A DNA stretch of 64,000 bases. Source: Owenia fusiformis. Taxonomy: Eukaryota > Annelida > Polychaeta > Sabellida > Oweniidae. This document shows positions 1 through 12,938 of the stretch, in pieces. The translations under genes and the position numbers were made by a program. Each line of letters begins with the position of its first letter. Position 1 is the first letter of the stretch. The stretch spans positions 12,962,348-13,026,347 of the forward strand of contig CAIIXF020000006.1 in NCBI GenBank assembly GCA_903813345.2, read 5' to 3'. A model generated the notes under the pieces. It had not been told where the DNA came from. It saw nothing but the letters and a program-made list of their open reading frames with translations, and ran no database searches.

Positions 1-1153
1 ACTAGATAAAGAAGAATTATCAAAGCTCATCAAGAATGGACGATCTTGCACAGGTACTCATATAACAACCTCTATATCTTTTTAACACCAATATGAAGAT
101 TGAACAACGGACACACTATGTTAAAAATAAAATGTTTACCCTGCGTGCAGAGTCTAGTTCTGAAGACGAAGCTCTCTTTTAAGAAGTGAAGTCAAACGAA
201 TGCAAAGGGTATAAAATGTTATATCTAATGTGCAAATTCAATGATTTAGCATAGAAAATATTTTCAACCTAAGTGACCACATCGTGACATCACTTAGGTG
301 GCAACATTTTTCAATGTCAATCTTTTCTAAATATGCTAACCTTAAAAAATAAACCAATGTTGACTGCTACCAGGTTAAAGGGATGAATATATTATGTTTT
401 TAATATTATTTTACCATTGGTTTCTATGAGAATTAAAATTTTGAAATGCATCTTTCCCTGAACCACTTTCATGCATGGATAAATTCATTGCTCGCTTATC
501 TATCAACCAATTTTCTTGATTTTGTCGGCAAAAAAAAACAAGTGAGGATGAATCATGCTATGCATCGGTGTGAATTATCGCTTTAAAGGATAAGTGTGGC
601 CTCTAAAAGTTAGTTTTAAATAAATTCACGATATTTTGAACAAAAAGTCCACTATCTAACCACTATCATGTGCATGATAATTCAAATTCCAACCTTTGGT
701 ATAATCAGAGTTGTTTTTTCCACTGGACATGCAGTTACATGTATGATTGATATAACTCTGTACAACCAGTCACAGTACAGTCTTTCCAATGGGTGTAAAA
801 TTGTATTATTACCACCTTGCCGGGCCAGTTCTAGGGGTTTTAGTGCTAGTTTAGAAGGCATTCAATTTACTATATCGACCTGAGAAATGTGTGACGTCAT
901 AGTTGTGGTCCATATGGACCGGTCTAGAATATATTCTGGACCGGCACAGGGGGGGAGATTTCCCAAAGATGCCCCATCATATTAGCACGTTCGAAAACAC
1001 ATTTTATAAACAGGCCTCAAATTGCCATTGAAATGGATCTCCAAATGTTCACTGTAGTTTTATGAATATTCTCTACAAGTATGGATCGAGTAACTTCAAT
1101 AGTATTACCGTAGGTTTGAAATGATGATGTTGAACTGATGTTAACGCCATTCC

Positions 1154-1523
1154 CAAGGAGGATTGGCTCCCAGAGTGCAACATCGATATTCTGCCCCATA
1201 TATGGGCATGTCGTGCAACAAAATTTGAATTCCAACGACCGCCATTTTGTTCACTTCAACATTTGAATCGTGAATTTTGGTCTTATTTCCCAACGAAAAA
1301 TTCGAAAACTCACAAGAAATGATCGAGATATTGGTTCAAATATTTTGAACTGTTTATTTTAAATTTATAATCGGTTATAATTTCAGAAAATAACGACATT
1401 TCGGCGTTTTCATTGTTGGAAAATATCGACTTCGATTCTGGGAGCCAATCCTCCTTGGTAGCACGACATGCCCATATATGGGACAGAATATCGATGTTGC
1501 ACTCTGGGAGCCAATCCTCCTTG
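1154..1523. mobile_element. MITE with CAAGGAGGATTGGCTCCCAG ends, rearranged copy
   Basis: The left end CAAGGAGGATTGGCTCCCAG and its reverse complement at about 1438-1459 bound a copy, in opposite orientation, of the complete 304-bp element at 22707-23010. It is followed by a second, partial inverted end (1460-1523). The whole block is flanked by CGCCATTCC at 145-153 of the 1000s (1145-1153) and at 1524-1532. That looks like a target-site duplication, so the rearranged block may have inserted as one unit. Confidence 0.8.
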
Positions 1524-1792
1524 CGCCATTCCCAGGAATTCAAATTTAACTCTGCGCATGCGCAGCACTGAGAGAGCACGTGCTCATGATTGTTCACGTG
1601 ATCGAATCCTGCAATTTGATTGGAGATGATGCAAGAGATGATGTAATGGGGAATCCCCCGAATACGATAGAATATGAAAGAATTATGGGAGCTACTCACT
1701 CCTCCTGGGACCGGCAGTTTTTCCCCGGGAAATTAGATATTGTTCAGTGCGTAAGATTTTCTTGCCATTTCAGCCCTGGTCGTTAACGGTGG

Positions 1793-1917
1793 TAATAATA
1801 CTAAGAACGTCATTTCTGCGAGCAATATAGTGAAATACTGGACCTTCGGCCCTCGGTTCGGCCCTCGGTCCAATATTTCACTATATTGCCCTTAGAAATG
1901 ACGTTATTGTACTATTA
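1793..1917. repeat. Hairpin-forming inverted repeat
   Basis: Arms of about 50-60 bases (1793-1852 and 1867-1917) are near-perfect reverse complements around a short centre containing two CGGCCCTCGG units. It sits inside the loop of the larger inverted repeat. No coding capacity. Confidence 0.8.
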
Positions 1918-2490
1918 ATCAGTTAAAGGTCCCATATAAAGTTTAAACCACTTTGGCTTATATTTTTGTCTTATCCAATGTTATCAAAGCGTGAAATGTG
2001 GAACTTTTTATTAATTTCAAAAATGTTTTTGAAGGACTTTTTGTTTAAAATATCGTGAATTTATTTAAAACTAACTTTAAGAGGTCACACTTATCTTTTA
2101 AAGCGATAATTCACATCGATGCATAGCAATCATCCTCACTTGTTTTTTGCCGACAAAATCAAGAAAATTGGTTGATAGATGAGCGAGCAATGAACTCATC
2201 CATGCATGAAAGTGGTTCAGAGAAAGATGCATTTCAACATTTTAATTCTCATAGAAACCAATGGTAAAATAATATTAAAAACATATTCATCCTTTTAACC
2301 TGGTTAGACAGTCAAAATTGTTTTATTTTTTAAGTTTAGCATATTAAGAAAAGATTGACATTGAAAAATGTTGCCATCTAAGTGATGTCACGATGTGGTC
2401 ACTTAGGTTGAAAATATTTTCGATATGCTAAATCATTGAATTGGCACATTAGATATAACATTTCATTTTTAACATAGTGTGTCCGTTATA

Positions 2491-3459
2491 AAGGGTGACC
2501 CAAAAAAACTCCATTTCTTCAATATATTTCTTGAATGGAGATTAATTGCTCTGAAATTTGGCACACAAGGACTTCATTCAATGTGGGATCCTCTGGCAAA
2601 GTTTCAATAATCATAGCCTTATATTGATAGAGTTATGGTCGTTCCAAAATATGCTCCAAATGTTGTCCATTTTCAATGTTAGGTTTTCGGATGAATCACA
2701 TTCCCTTCATTCTGAACATGTAAACTCAAGAAATAATGTGTTCTGGGATCACAAATTCCAGATGAAGTTCTTCAAAGGCCCCTTCATTCTGTTAAATGCA
2801 CAGCCTGGGCTGCCAATTTCCAAACATGAAATCATCACCCCCTTTTGGTTTGAGGTTGATAATGGCAACACTGATACTGTTAACACACAGCGCAATATTG
2901 GCGTTCCCAGGAAGTTCTAGACAGTTCTAGAATGACATACAGGCTTTAATAGACAAGAACAGTGGTTCTAGAAGTATGGAGCTACTCCTCACACTTCTTA
3001 TGATAGCATAGCCTGGCTCACTAGTCATTTCTATGAGAAGATTATCTCTCCTAGGATGGAGAACCCATGGTCATCCCAACGTCTCGATCTCGATGCCCCT
3101 GACTTCTGTATATGGGGTTATTTAAAGGATAATGTGTATGAAAATAACCCTACCGCAATTGCAGAACTCCAACAAGCAATGACTGCAAAAATTTGAGCCA
3201 TACCCATGGGGGAAAATGCATCCGTGTTATGAACAGTTTTCCTTGAACATTGCAAGTTTGTTTTTCAGCGAAATTGACGATATCTGGAGCATATTTTGAA
3301 ACAACCATAACTCTATCAATATAAGACTATGATTATTAAAACTTTGCCAGAGGATCCCACATTGAATGAAGCCCTTGTGTGCCATATCCCAGAGCAATTT
3401 ACCTCCATTTAAGAAAAATATTGAAGAAAAGGAGGGTTGCATTTTTTGGGGTCACCCTG
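2491..3459. mobile_element. Mariner-type element with about 210-bp inverted ends
   Basis: The right end reads inward as CAGGGTGACCCC and the left as AAGGGTGACCC, flanked by TA on both sides (2489-2490 and 3460-3461). TA duplication is typical of the IS630-Tc1-mariner superfamily. The terminal inverted repeats run for about 210 bases. The middle encodes a decayed piece of transposase. The element lies inside the right arm of the 1-3554 inverted repeat, whose left arm has no such insert. Confidence 0.85.
2978..3300 (+). pseudogene. Mariner-type transposase remnant (C-terminal DDE/D part)
   Basis: The plus strand reads GATPHTS, then WLTSHFYEKIISPR, then LDLDAPDFCIWGYLKDNVYE and a helix ending QQAMTAKI before a stop. 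This pattern (GATPHT followed about 50 residues later by SPDLNPxDFxLWGYLK) is the C-terminal catalytic part of DDE/D transposases of the Tc1-mariner group. Downstream, still in frame after stops, come VFLEHCKFVFQRN and LEHIL, matching the usual C-terminal tail. The aspartate of the usual DGATPHT motif is not visible, the N-terminal half is missing and stops interrupt the frame, so it is inactive. Confidence 0.75.
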
Positions 3460-3554
3460 TATATTGGTGTTAAAAAGATATAGAGGTTGTTATATGAGTA
3501 CCTGTGCAAGATCGTCCATTCTTGATGAGCTTTGTTAATTCTTCTTTATCGAGT

Positions 3555-5313
3555 AGCAGACGAGATAAAGAAACATTATCAAAGCGACTGTCGGATAAAT
3601 TATGAATGTAGTTTCGCACAGGTGTCAACGGAACCAAAAAGTGAACCCCACTTTCCCGAACCCGAGTTTCCAGGATTCGCCTCGCATTCCTCCGACTCTT
3701 TCTCAAGATTTGGGCCCTAATTTTCTTCCGCGCGAACGCGGAAATACATTGTACACCTACATTATCATCCTGGTGTCTCGTTTATAACACCCTTGTAATT
3801 ACAATGCGAAGTTACTTAAGCATGATAAAAAGTGTATGTGTGGATGGGGGGTAGGTTTGACCCCCCACTTACAAAAAGCTGGGACATGCATACCTTTATA
3901 TACTCAACCGGCCAAGTATTAACAATACAAAAGGGAGAAAAAATCCACCAGGTCCATAATTCTACATGTTCACGTACAAATTTAAAAAACGTGTATCTTA
4001 AATTAATGTAGAACTACGCCTTTGTACCAGAGACACACTTTCATAGGTGCGTCTTTACAATGAAACACAATAACGAGAATTGCAACTTTAGGATCTTGAA
4101 AAAGTTGCAATATCCTTCCTGGTTAGAATCGGTTTCCATGTACAACTAAAACACTATATAAAATAACTATCTATACACCATCAATGCAAATATATGCTTT
4201 CTTCCATTCTGATACTCATAGCATCTTTCTGTTTCACCTGAAACACAGGGCTGAGAAGAAATGAGATGTCATGGTTTATCATGATGGCTTTCTTCGAGAA
4301 TACATAATGCGGGCCCGGGAATGCGGGGTGCCACATTCATTGCAACACACCTTGCAACAATGTCTTATGAGGGTAATTTCTTATATTGAGAAGTTTATCA
4401 TCTATTGAAATTAAATACTTGTAGCTACAAAAAGCGAATTTGTTTGAGCAGTCCTAGCTCGACATATTATAAAGAAAACAATATTTACAACATGGTATTC
4501 TTAGTAGACTGTTCAATTTGGAATTTCGAAGCTTAGCCAAACATCAGCTTTCTAACAAAAATCATCAAAAAAGGATTTTATCAAAGTCTTCCATGCAAAT
4601 GAAGGTGCGAATTCACATTAACAAATTAAGATAAGATCCACAATATGTTATCAAATGGTTAAATGCGCAAATGTGTAGATATGTTTTCCTTTTTCAGCCA
4701 ATTTTCAAAAACGTAGTGAGAACAAGTTTGGTGTAGAGGGGAGGGGGATATCTCCCACCTTGGTCTCTCTCTAATGCCTAGGCCACATATGCGCCGGGCG
4801 CCGGCCGATGAGTAATCATCGGCCGATTTCTAAATCAGTTTCGACAAAAATTATGTAATTCGGCAATTTTAGTTAAAAAACATGAAGGTACATTATGTAA
4901 AATTTGAAGACAATTGGTGCATATTTAACAAAATACCAGCACCAGTCCTGTTACTTTTGGAACAGCCTGTATGTCACCACTTCTGGCAATGTCTGGAGGT
5001 GGTAAAAACTAAAATGAATCTGATATTCACATAATCACAAGTGAATCATTTATTAATACATCACTCTCATTTTAATAATGACAATTCTAGATTTTGATTT
5101 ATATCAAAAGTGTCCAATTCAACAGGTGCATTTGGATATGTGAAATGCAACCTGTGTAAGGGTAAGTTATCTTATAAAAGGTAAATGACATTCTATATAA
5201 GTTGCCCTAGTCATTCCACAGTTCCAGGTGTTATTTTGTGGAGCCCATGTCTTGCCACATCACACGTGGAAATGACTTTGACAAACCTTGGACATCTATC
5301 TTTCAGTCCATGG
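3555..5313. other. Intergenic stretch, no gene seen
   Basis: I see no exon, RNA gene or clear mobile-element end here. A GC-richer patch at about 3630-3760 can be read as short open frames on both strands, but neither looks like a known protein. The rest is AT-rich. Confidence 0.5.
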
Positions 5314-5705
5314 ACTCTAAAGGGGGGGGTGTATAGAGATATTGTATATCGTATAAGAGGCTGAAAATTTATTGTATATTGTATAAGAGGGGGCAAAATT
5401 TATCGTATATGGTATAAGAGGTGTAAAAAATATGGTATATGGTATTTTAGAAAATATGGTATATGGTATCTAGAATTAAAGAAGGCTAATTATGAAGAAA
5501 TTGTACCCTAAAGTTCCCCCATTGTGCCAACTCTCTTACTGTAACCGTGTTGGAAAAACATGGAAAAGTAGTCTCTATAATTGTTTTCAAATTCCAGGTC
5601 AATCGATACTGTTAGTTTAGAGAAAATCCCTCTCAAACTAAGAGTTTTGTGCCCTTTTCATTCAAATTTTCACAGGAGGTGTTAAATACAGTCTCAAATA
5701 AGAAT

Positions 5706-6670
5706 CACGCCCGGTGATCAGAAGAAATGAACGGAGGGGGGAGTAGATCTAGCTGATTTTCGGTAGAAAATTCAACAAATCTTGAAGATTAATTTTTTCA
5801 AGAGAAAGCTTACAATTGAATGGCTAAATGAATAGACGGGGGAATATGTTAGGTCTTTTTGGATTGTTTTTAACTGTGGAGTTCTAAAATAAAAGATCTA
5901 TTAAAAAAGTGCAGCGTCGCCAACATGCAAATGCCAATGTTTTTGCTATAAATCAACCAACAGGGTTCTCCACGACCTGTAATAAATACTTGTAAGTGAA
6001 GTAATTATCACAAAACTATTGGGTTTTGTAAAACATGTTACCATACGTTATATAAAAAGTAATCGAAAATTATTAAAATTGAATGGAGGGGGGGGAGTGA
6101 TTTGTCTATAAGACATATGAAAACTTCCAATAAATCCATATGTCCCCATTTTTCACTTTTCAGAGTTGTAACATCAAGTTACTGAGTAAGTGAGTTCATT
6201 TTTCAAGTACACGAATTTGTGGAAATTTCTTCCACCTTAAAGACATTTTACTCCCCCCCCCTCCGTTCACTCCCCCCCCCCCCTCCGTTCAATTTTAATT
6301 ATTTTCGATTATTTTTTATCTATCATTTGGAAAATTATTTTAAAAAACCGGCAATGAATTTTGTGATATAAAAATGTCGCTTATATATTTATTACATGTC
6401 GTGCAGACCATTGTTGCTTGATTTATAGCAAAAACATTGGCATTTGCACGTTGGCGACGCTGCGCCTTTTTTAATAGACCTTTTATCTTAGAACTCCATC
6501 AGTTCAAAAAAAATCCAAGAAGACCTAACATATTTCCCTGTGCACTGCACCTATTCATGTAGCCATTCAATTGTAAACTTTTGCTTGAAAAAATAAATCT
6601 TCAACATTTGTTGAATTTACCGAAAATCAGCTACTCCCCCTCCGTTCATTTCATCAGATCACCGGGCGTG
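5706..6670. repeat. Foldback repeat, arms about 260 bp
   Basis: The left end CACGCCCGGTGATCAGAAG and the right end ending ATCACCGGGCGTG are reverse complements. The match continues through motifs such as GCAGCGTCGCCAACATGCAA and its complement near 6430. G- and C-runs flank the centre near 6190. Confidence 0.85.
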
Positions 6671-6874
6671 AGACTGCCAAATGTCATTGACCATCTTAAC
6701 TTTGATGAAAAATATGGTCACTATGGCTACTCGTGTTTCGGGGTATTTGGGATAAATCATGAAAATATTTGAGTATAAAGTGTTCATACAGTGCATGTTT
6801 TAATACAAGCATCACAATGCTAATATAGCATAATATAGCAAAAGGTGTTTATTTGGTCTTCAAACCGTCATGTG

Positions 6875-7491
6875 TTGGATTTCGGCTATTTATTGGGGAT
6901 TTGAACAGGTGCATATGTTAGGCCAATGCATTAACTCCAGATCAAGCACTCATAGAGGTAATAAAATAATTTGAACTTTGAGACAGGGAAGGTTTTCCTG
7001 AAATGTTGTCCTTATTTTCAGCCCTTTCCACATATGTTTTTTCAATGTTTGATGCACCAATATGTTGCACTTTGAGACACAGTTAACCTCTAAAATATGA
7101 TTTATTTGGGATAAAGTGGAAAACAGTACATGTATTTCCCATGTTATTTTCCCATAGTGAAAACTCATGTGATCCATTGTTTTCAGCTTAATTTTGGTCA
7201 TCCAAAATTGATATCTTTAAAACCCCTGCATGAATCATATTTTCATTTAAAGATCTTAACCATGTCTCAAAACGCAACAGAGTGATCGATGCAACAAACA
7301 TTGAAAAACAGGTGTGGAAAGGGCTGGAAATCAGGACAACATTACAGAAAAACATGTTGATGGGGTGTTTGCACCTTCCCTGTCTTAAAGTCCAAATTAT
7401 TTTATAATCTCTATGACTGCTTGTCCTGGAGTTAATGCATTGGCCTAACATATGCACCTGTTCAAATCCTCAGAAAATAGCCAAAATCCAA
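6875..7491. repeat. Foldback repeat, arms about 280 bp
   Basis: The arms read GAACAGGTGCATATGTTAGG at about 6903 and the reverse complement at about 7435-7465. They match through the clusters around GAGACAGGGAAGG. The centre is near 7185. Open frames seen inside belong to the arms and their complement and are not genes. Confidence 0.85.
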
Positions 7492-8468
7492 TATATATGA
7501 CTGAAATCTGTTGCGATACCGTCCGTGGTCCTTTAAAAGAAAGTTATTTCTAGTTACATAGAGTAGTTTTCATTCTCATCAATACATCTTTGCCTCGAAA
7601 TCATTTGTGAAACATGTGGTTTGACCTTCATGGAAATTTGCTTAATTTTGACACACCTTTGTTTAACTTATACTGTCTTTGAGGCTGCCTTATCTGAAAC
7701 CCCGAAGTGTCTCATGTTTCAAATGTTTAAACAATCAAGTCTCATCTTGCCTTTATTTCAAACTCTAGTTTCCAGACTCGAGTCCAATCAAAAATGAATT
7801 ATCTACATGGAAGTTTGTGAAGTCCTTTATTTCTGAAACTGTTTTAAATACTTAATATTTTCCAGGTAACTGCTTTACAAAATTATTGTGCATTGTGAAT
7901 CTTCATTATCTATCTGATAAATATTTTCCTCAGCAAACTTTATTTTCATAGAACACATGATGAATCTTTTATTCAACATTCTCAATTTTGCATCAATTAT
8001 GTTTCAAGAATTTTTTTCCCTGGCTCACTATGAAGGACATTTAAATAAGTCATGGGCAAGTAGGTCATAAGAAAGAGGAGCACTGGGTTCCACCCATTCC
8101 AATGATGCAGGTTTTGTGCTAATTTTGAATATCTTTATGGTACTTTTACAGGTAATGGGCTAATGGCTTTAGCAAATTGCAGCAATGTCATAGTTAGTTT
8201 TTTGGTCAAAGTAGGTTGCTAAATCACTAAAGAGAAGTCATGAATCTTATATCATAAATGTGTTTTAAATCAACTTGTTTCCCTGAAAATAAAATGTGGT
8301 CACAGCTTTTCTGATGCTGATGGACCCGAATGGTGTCTAATTCATAATGAAATAAATGAAATCATTGTGGTATGGATGTGGAGTCTAGTTGCCTTATAAT
8401 AATACATTTACTTTAGTACATGGATTCTCTCCTAATATAATATTATTTCCTTATAAATATCCAAACTT

Positions 8469-8878
8469 TAAGGTACAGCTGGAAAGTAACATTTTGGTAA
8501 AAAATTGCTATACCTGCACATGTTATTTTCTGGTACAAAATAAAGTATGAAGCCATGTGTCAATTTCCTTGCTTTTTTCAGGAAAGTATCATTACATTGT
8601 CTTCTTTTAAAATATCTGGTAGGCGTTCAATGGGAACTCCAGGAAATTCTGATATTTCACACTTTCTATTTTTCCAAATTTTCTTTCAAAGTTTCCAGAC
8701 AGCACAGGAGCTACCATTGACCTGTTTCCAGATATTCTAAAAGAAGACAGTGTAATGATACTTTCCTGAAAAAAGCAAGGAAATACACATATGCCTTCAT
8801 ACTTAATTTTGTACCAGAAAATAACATGTGCAGGTATAGCAATTTTTTACCAAAATGTTACTTTCCAGCTGAACCTTA
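8469..8878. repeat. Foldback repeat, arms about 170 bp
   Basis: TAAGGTACAGCTGGAAAGTA at the left is matched by its near-complement at 8858-8878. The arms match closely through GCAAGGAAAT and AAGAAGACA(G)TGTAATGATAC blocks. The centre is near 8672. Confidence 0.85.
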
Positions 8879-9055
8879 ATCAAAAGCAGTTTCAAAATTA
8901 TCGTATATTGTATTTCACCTAAAATATCGTATATGGTATAAGAGCTGTGAAAAATATTGTATATGGTGAAAAAATATTGTATATGGTATAAGAGAGCTGA
9001 AAAATATTGTATATGCATTTCCAAGACCCTCTATACACCCCCCCCCCCCTCTAAA

Positions 9056-10660
9056 ATAATAAGAATTTGCATTGTCGGGAGCGTAAAATTGGTTATTTCG
9101 AATGCCGCCTCTTGTATTTTTCATCTGCCCCTTGTACACAAAGTTACTGAAACCACTGTATTGAGGTCTTGAAGTTCATCTGAATTGTATTGATCACAAA
9201 ACTACAAAGCTCCATTTTATGATGGGAAAAATTCAACAAAAGGCTTTTCCCCATTTATTAGAAACTTCAGGTTGAAACAAATATTTCACCAATTTGAAAT
9301 CATGTTCATGAATAGCAGATAAACGAATGACATCAGAGAATCATATACAAAATCAAATTAAATATTCCACAATAGCTTGGTATTTTCACGAGTTTGAAAG
9401 ATAATGTGGGAAGCAAGATCCATACTTAATTGTAATGATCTTAAATGATATTATATCATTCAATGGAGATATTTCCTGTGCCTCGGGTGTATGCTTGTGG
9501 TCATATAAGGATCCTTAGCATGGAATTTCACCATCAGTAATCGTTTGGCCATCTCATGTTTCTTAGAGTTACCATGTCTTCCATTTTGAAAAATTCATAC
9601 CAAATAAATGGTTAAATAGATTTAAGATTGAGTTTAGATTGAGAATGAGTCTCTGGGAACAATCCTCTCTCTCCTGTAACAATATGTGACACAGAAATTG
9701 ATCTATGCTTGACTTTGCTTTTCTGTTGCATGTTTAAGAGTTAATTGAATCTCCTGTTTTTAAAGGATGGACAAAACATCCGATTGCTTAAAAGCGCAGT
9801 TTTGAGAAATTATATTTTAAAGCTGCTTTCTATGTTATCATTTCTCAGAATCTTTGGTAACCTTGACCATACTTGCCTATTTCTATGTAGGTGACTTCAA
9901 AATGTATATGTAATTTACCTAAGTTTCTGTTTTAAGTGAACTTCCAGATTGTTTTTTTCTAGATCTGATGTTATGTCAAAACATTCATCTTTTTAGATCT
10001 ATTTTGGTTTAGTTTTAAATAAAATTGACGTACCTGTCATTGGACAAGGTTTTTCCTACAGCGTAAGTTCTGCTGGAGCGACGTCTTGTATAATGACATT
10101 GTTTGTCACAACTTCTAGCTGTGTAGCGATTGCCAGCTGACACAGCTAGCTTCTGCTTTCATTGGCCTATTCAAAAGGCTGTCAAATACTTGTATTTATA
10201 ATCTATTTAAAGATTTTGATCTAGAATCATTCATGTTAGGCAGTTCGTGTCTTTGACAAAATTCAGATTTTTTGTTGAGTCATCACCAAACAGTTCTTTG
10301 GGGTATTCTCTTTTTGGTAATGGTATGAAGACAGAAAATCCTCCAATTCACTCTTGTCAAATTGAAAATTTGAAGCATGTAGTTAATGTTACAACTACAG
10401 TAGTTGGTTATGGGAAATCCTTGTCCAGCAACAATGACTGTTTTAATCAATTAATGTTATTGCATATCAATATAATAACAAATATTGAAACAGTAAGAAA
10501 TGTGTTGGGCTTAAAATGAGCGGATGCTTTATTATACTAAGTAAACGTAAAATAACAAGAACATAAACACTTTTATAAAAACCGCCCAAAGATCGCCCAA
10601 CAATTACTTACATCCAAATCATATCATTTCAGAGTTATCACATATCAATACCATACCACT
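9056..10660. other. No supported gene; one unrecognised open frame
   Basis: The stretch is AT-rich. A 90-codon frame at 10247-10519 (plus) encodes a Ser/Asn/Val-rich peptide I do not recognise; it has no clear splice context. It lies just upstream, in window order, of the decayed tyrosine recombinase and could belong to that element, but nothing in the sequence proves it. Confidence 0.4.
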
Positions 10661-10673
10661 ATACCGTTTATTA

Positions 10674-11610
10674 TCAACATTCAGTTAGCTTAGCTGATAA
10701 CTTGCTCAAGTAGTCGACTGACGTACGTACATAACGTTGATAACATTGGCTAGACCACCTCTCCATGGCTTTTATCTCCCAGTCTTTCAGACCAACGTTA
10801 CCACCTGAAGTTGCTCCGCCAATTATAAACGAATGGCCCGAGTACTTACTCGAGTCATAACCTAACATAGCCATGGATATTTTCACGTGATCTATGAAAC
10901 AAGATCTGTTTAATGAACACCCATTAGTGAGCACAAACAAAGATTCATTATTATCACTTCTATGTTAAAAGTATTTTTCTGTCAAACAAACTGCGCAAAG
11001 CTGTTTTTTGTGTACATCCTATCACTACATCTGAACCTTTACCTATTGAATCAGTTTTTGAGATACTCAGTTTAACTATCATATTATGTTTGTCAACTTT
11101 AGCTTCTGCCTTTATTATTGTAACATCACTGTTTTTGAGGGTCTGTTTTGAGTTCTGAACAACGAAGTAAGCCGAAGAATGCTATCGACATGGCTGAGCA
11201 GAACATTAATTGATCCACGTTGACAAAATTGTGAGCTTGTACCACTTTACATAAAATATCTGCTGTTATAGCTGACTTTTGATTGGTATTATCCTGTTCC
11301 ATCAATACTGCCTTTAATGCACGTTTGATTCTAAAAGAGTGATTAATGTTCAGGTCAAAACCATGTTCCATGTGAAGGGAACGCACAGCGTATAAGTAGT
11401 TAAGAATTGTACCATGTCGTAAACCTTTTTCGTAGCAAAACGTAACAAAAAGTAGTAGTGTTTCATCTTTAGTTGGGAGGTAATTTAAACCAAACTTATT
11501 GCAAAATTCCATAAACGCTTTTTAGCCTGACGAGTATGTCTTAACTGTGTTTGGACGTAAACCCTTCCTAACCAGTATTTCTGACTTAATGGTCAATTCT
11601 TCCAAAGAAC
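10674..11610 (-). pseudogene. Decayed tyrosine recombinase of a mobile element
   Basis: Read on the minus strand, an N-terminal SAM-like part (about 11610-11380, with KGLRPNTVKTYSSG, a stop, then FMEFCNKFGL and the helix GTILNYLYAVRSLHMEHGF) leads to a catalytic-core start ending IAFFGLLRCSEL at about 11140. After several stops, the C-terminal core reappears at 10940-10674 with GYDSSKYSGHSFIIGGAT and CYQRYVRTS. These fit XerD-like recombinases of invertebrate YR elements (Crypton or DIRS/Ngaro type). The arginine expected in HxxR is isoleucine here (HSFI), and stops and a lost middle show that it is dead. No element ends were identified. Confidence 0.75.
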
Positions 11611-12019
11611 CTATTAAAATAAAGAAAATGATGTACACATTATGATAATAGATTGATGGGTTTTAATAAATACATAGTTGCGGCATATATACTGTTTAAT
11701 TATTATGATCACTTCTACTTGTAAGGTTACCTCGTAAATCACATTTTAAGAAATACACTATGATGATGTATATCAAAACATGAGTTTCCAAGAGTTGTAC
11801 TTCATAATTATCAAATTCCTTGACCACTATATGTGCCATTTGGACAAGATAAATTGATATTTTTGAGAAATAGACCACAGTATCCATTCAATGGATGGCA
11901 TCTTTTTTTACCATTAAATCTCATCCTCTAAACACAGGGCTATGCGAAAGGAGATATTCTGAATCTTGGAGCCCTGCAGTTGGAGGATATTGAATCTATA
12001 TCTATTCAATTTTAGATTC
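11611..12019. other. AT-rich spacer, no gene seen
   Basis: Nothing recognisable on either strand. Short open frames here have no family resemblance. Confidence 0.5.
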
Positions 12020-12021
12020 TA

Positions 12022-12938
12022 CAGGGTGTTAAAAAAAAACGCAACCCAAAGAAATCGCGATATCTTGGAAAGTACTCATCCAATTATGTTCATATTTTCA
12101 GGAAAGAAAGAAGAGACTGTGTATGTATAGGCCCTGTTGTTAGTTAGTTGTAAAACATGATGTCTTGGACACTTGCTCAAAAGACAGTTGTACTAGCAAA
12201 ATACGAAAAACGCGAATGGAAAATAACTTTATTTTGGAAAATATTAATTCAATTATGTTTATTTTTTCAGGAAATGAAAGAAGAGACTGTGTATGTATAA
12301 CTCCTATTGTCAGTAAGTTGGAAAACATGATGCCTTGGACACCTGATCAAAAGACAGTTGTACTAGGAAAATATGAAAATGCAGCCAGAAGTGACTGCCA
12401 CAGCAATAAAACCAAATAACTTTCTAACCATGGTTTTTTGGCACTTCAGATTTGGCACAAATTATCCTCATTCAATGTGTAGTGAATTTGTGGAGTTTCA
12501 TCAAAATCACTTTAGGGACTTTATAGTCATGGTCAAAATGCCTTCTTAAGTCTCCCTGAACCAGGGCGTTTGACTGCGATTTGAAAGCATTTCAACCATG
12601 ACAGTGAAGTCCCTGAAGTGATTTTGATTTCACTCTAGAGATTTATCATACAGTGAATGAAGATGGTTTGTGCCAAATTTGAAGAGCCAAAACACTATGG
12701 TTAGGAAGTTATTTTAATTTTTTTGCAGTTGCAGTCACCCCTGACTGCATTTTTTGCATTTTGCTAGTACAACTGTCTTTTGAGCAGGTGTCCAAGGCAT
12801 CATGTTTTACAACTAACCATTGACAGGAGCTATACATACACAGTCTCTTCTTCATTTCCTGAAAATATGAACATAATTGAACCAGTATTTTTCAAGATAT
12901 AGCAATTTCTTTGGGTTGCGTTTTTTTTGAACACCCTG
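12022..12938. mobile_element. TA-flanked non-autonomous mariner-type element
   Basis: The ends are CAGGGTGTTAAAAAAAAACG and the complement of CAGGGTGTTCAAAAAAAACG, flanked by TA at 12020-12021 and 12939-12940. The inverted ends run for well over 100 bases. Inside the left half a block of about 110 bases (around 12092 and again around 12262, with AAGAAGAGACTGTGTATGTA) is directly repeated with an offset of about 170. No transposase frame is visible. Confidence 0.85.

Larger units (their letters stand above)
1..3554. repeat. Large inverted repeat, cut by the window edge
   Basis: Bases 1-650 are the reverse complement of about 2034-3554, read from the window edge inward. The right arm is interrupted by a mariner-type element (2491-3459). 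The left arm has about 85 extra bases near 130-215 that the right arm lacks; a related stretch lies at 28866-28917. Between the arms (651-2033) are a MITE copy and a hairpin. The arms still match at position 1, so the repeat probably extends beyond the window. No host gene is visible in this region. Confidence 0.85.
5314..9055. repeat. Composite region bounded by inverted minisatellites
   Basis: The left border (5314-5480) has a poly-G run with GTGTATAGAG, then several copies of a roughly 25-30 base unit containing TATGGTATAAGAG. The right border (8885-9055) is the same in reverse complement: degenerate units with TATGGTATAAGAG, then CTCTATACACC and a poly-C run. Between the borders lie three separate foldback repeats (5706-6670, 6875-7491, 8469-8878). 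The whole may be one nested non-autonomous element; no coding region is visible. Confidence 0.6.

Noticed and set aside
3470-3706. Minus-strand frame in the inverted repeat arm with a partner at position 1
   Set aside because: The two arms are nearly identical in DNA, so the shared reading carries no sign of protein selection, and no family is recognised.
12165-12419. 84-codon frame inside the 12022-12938 element
   Set aside because: It runs through the element's direct duplication and has no transposase motif.
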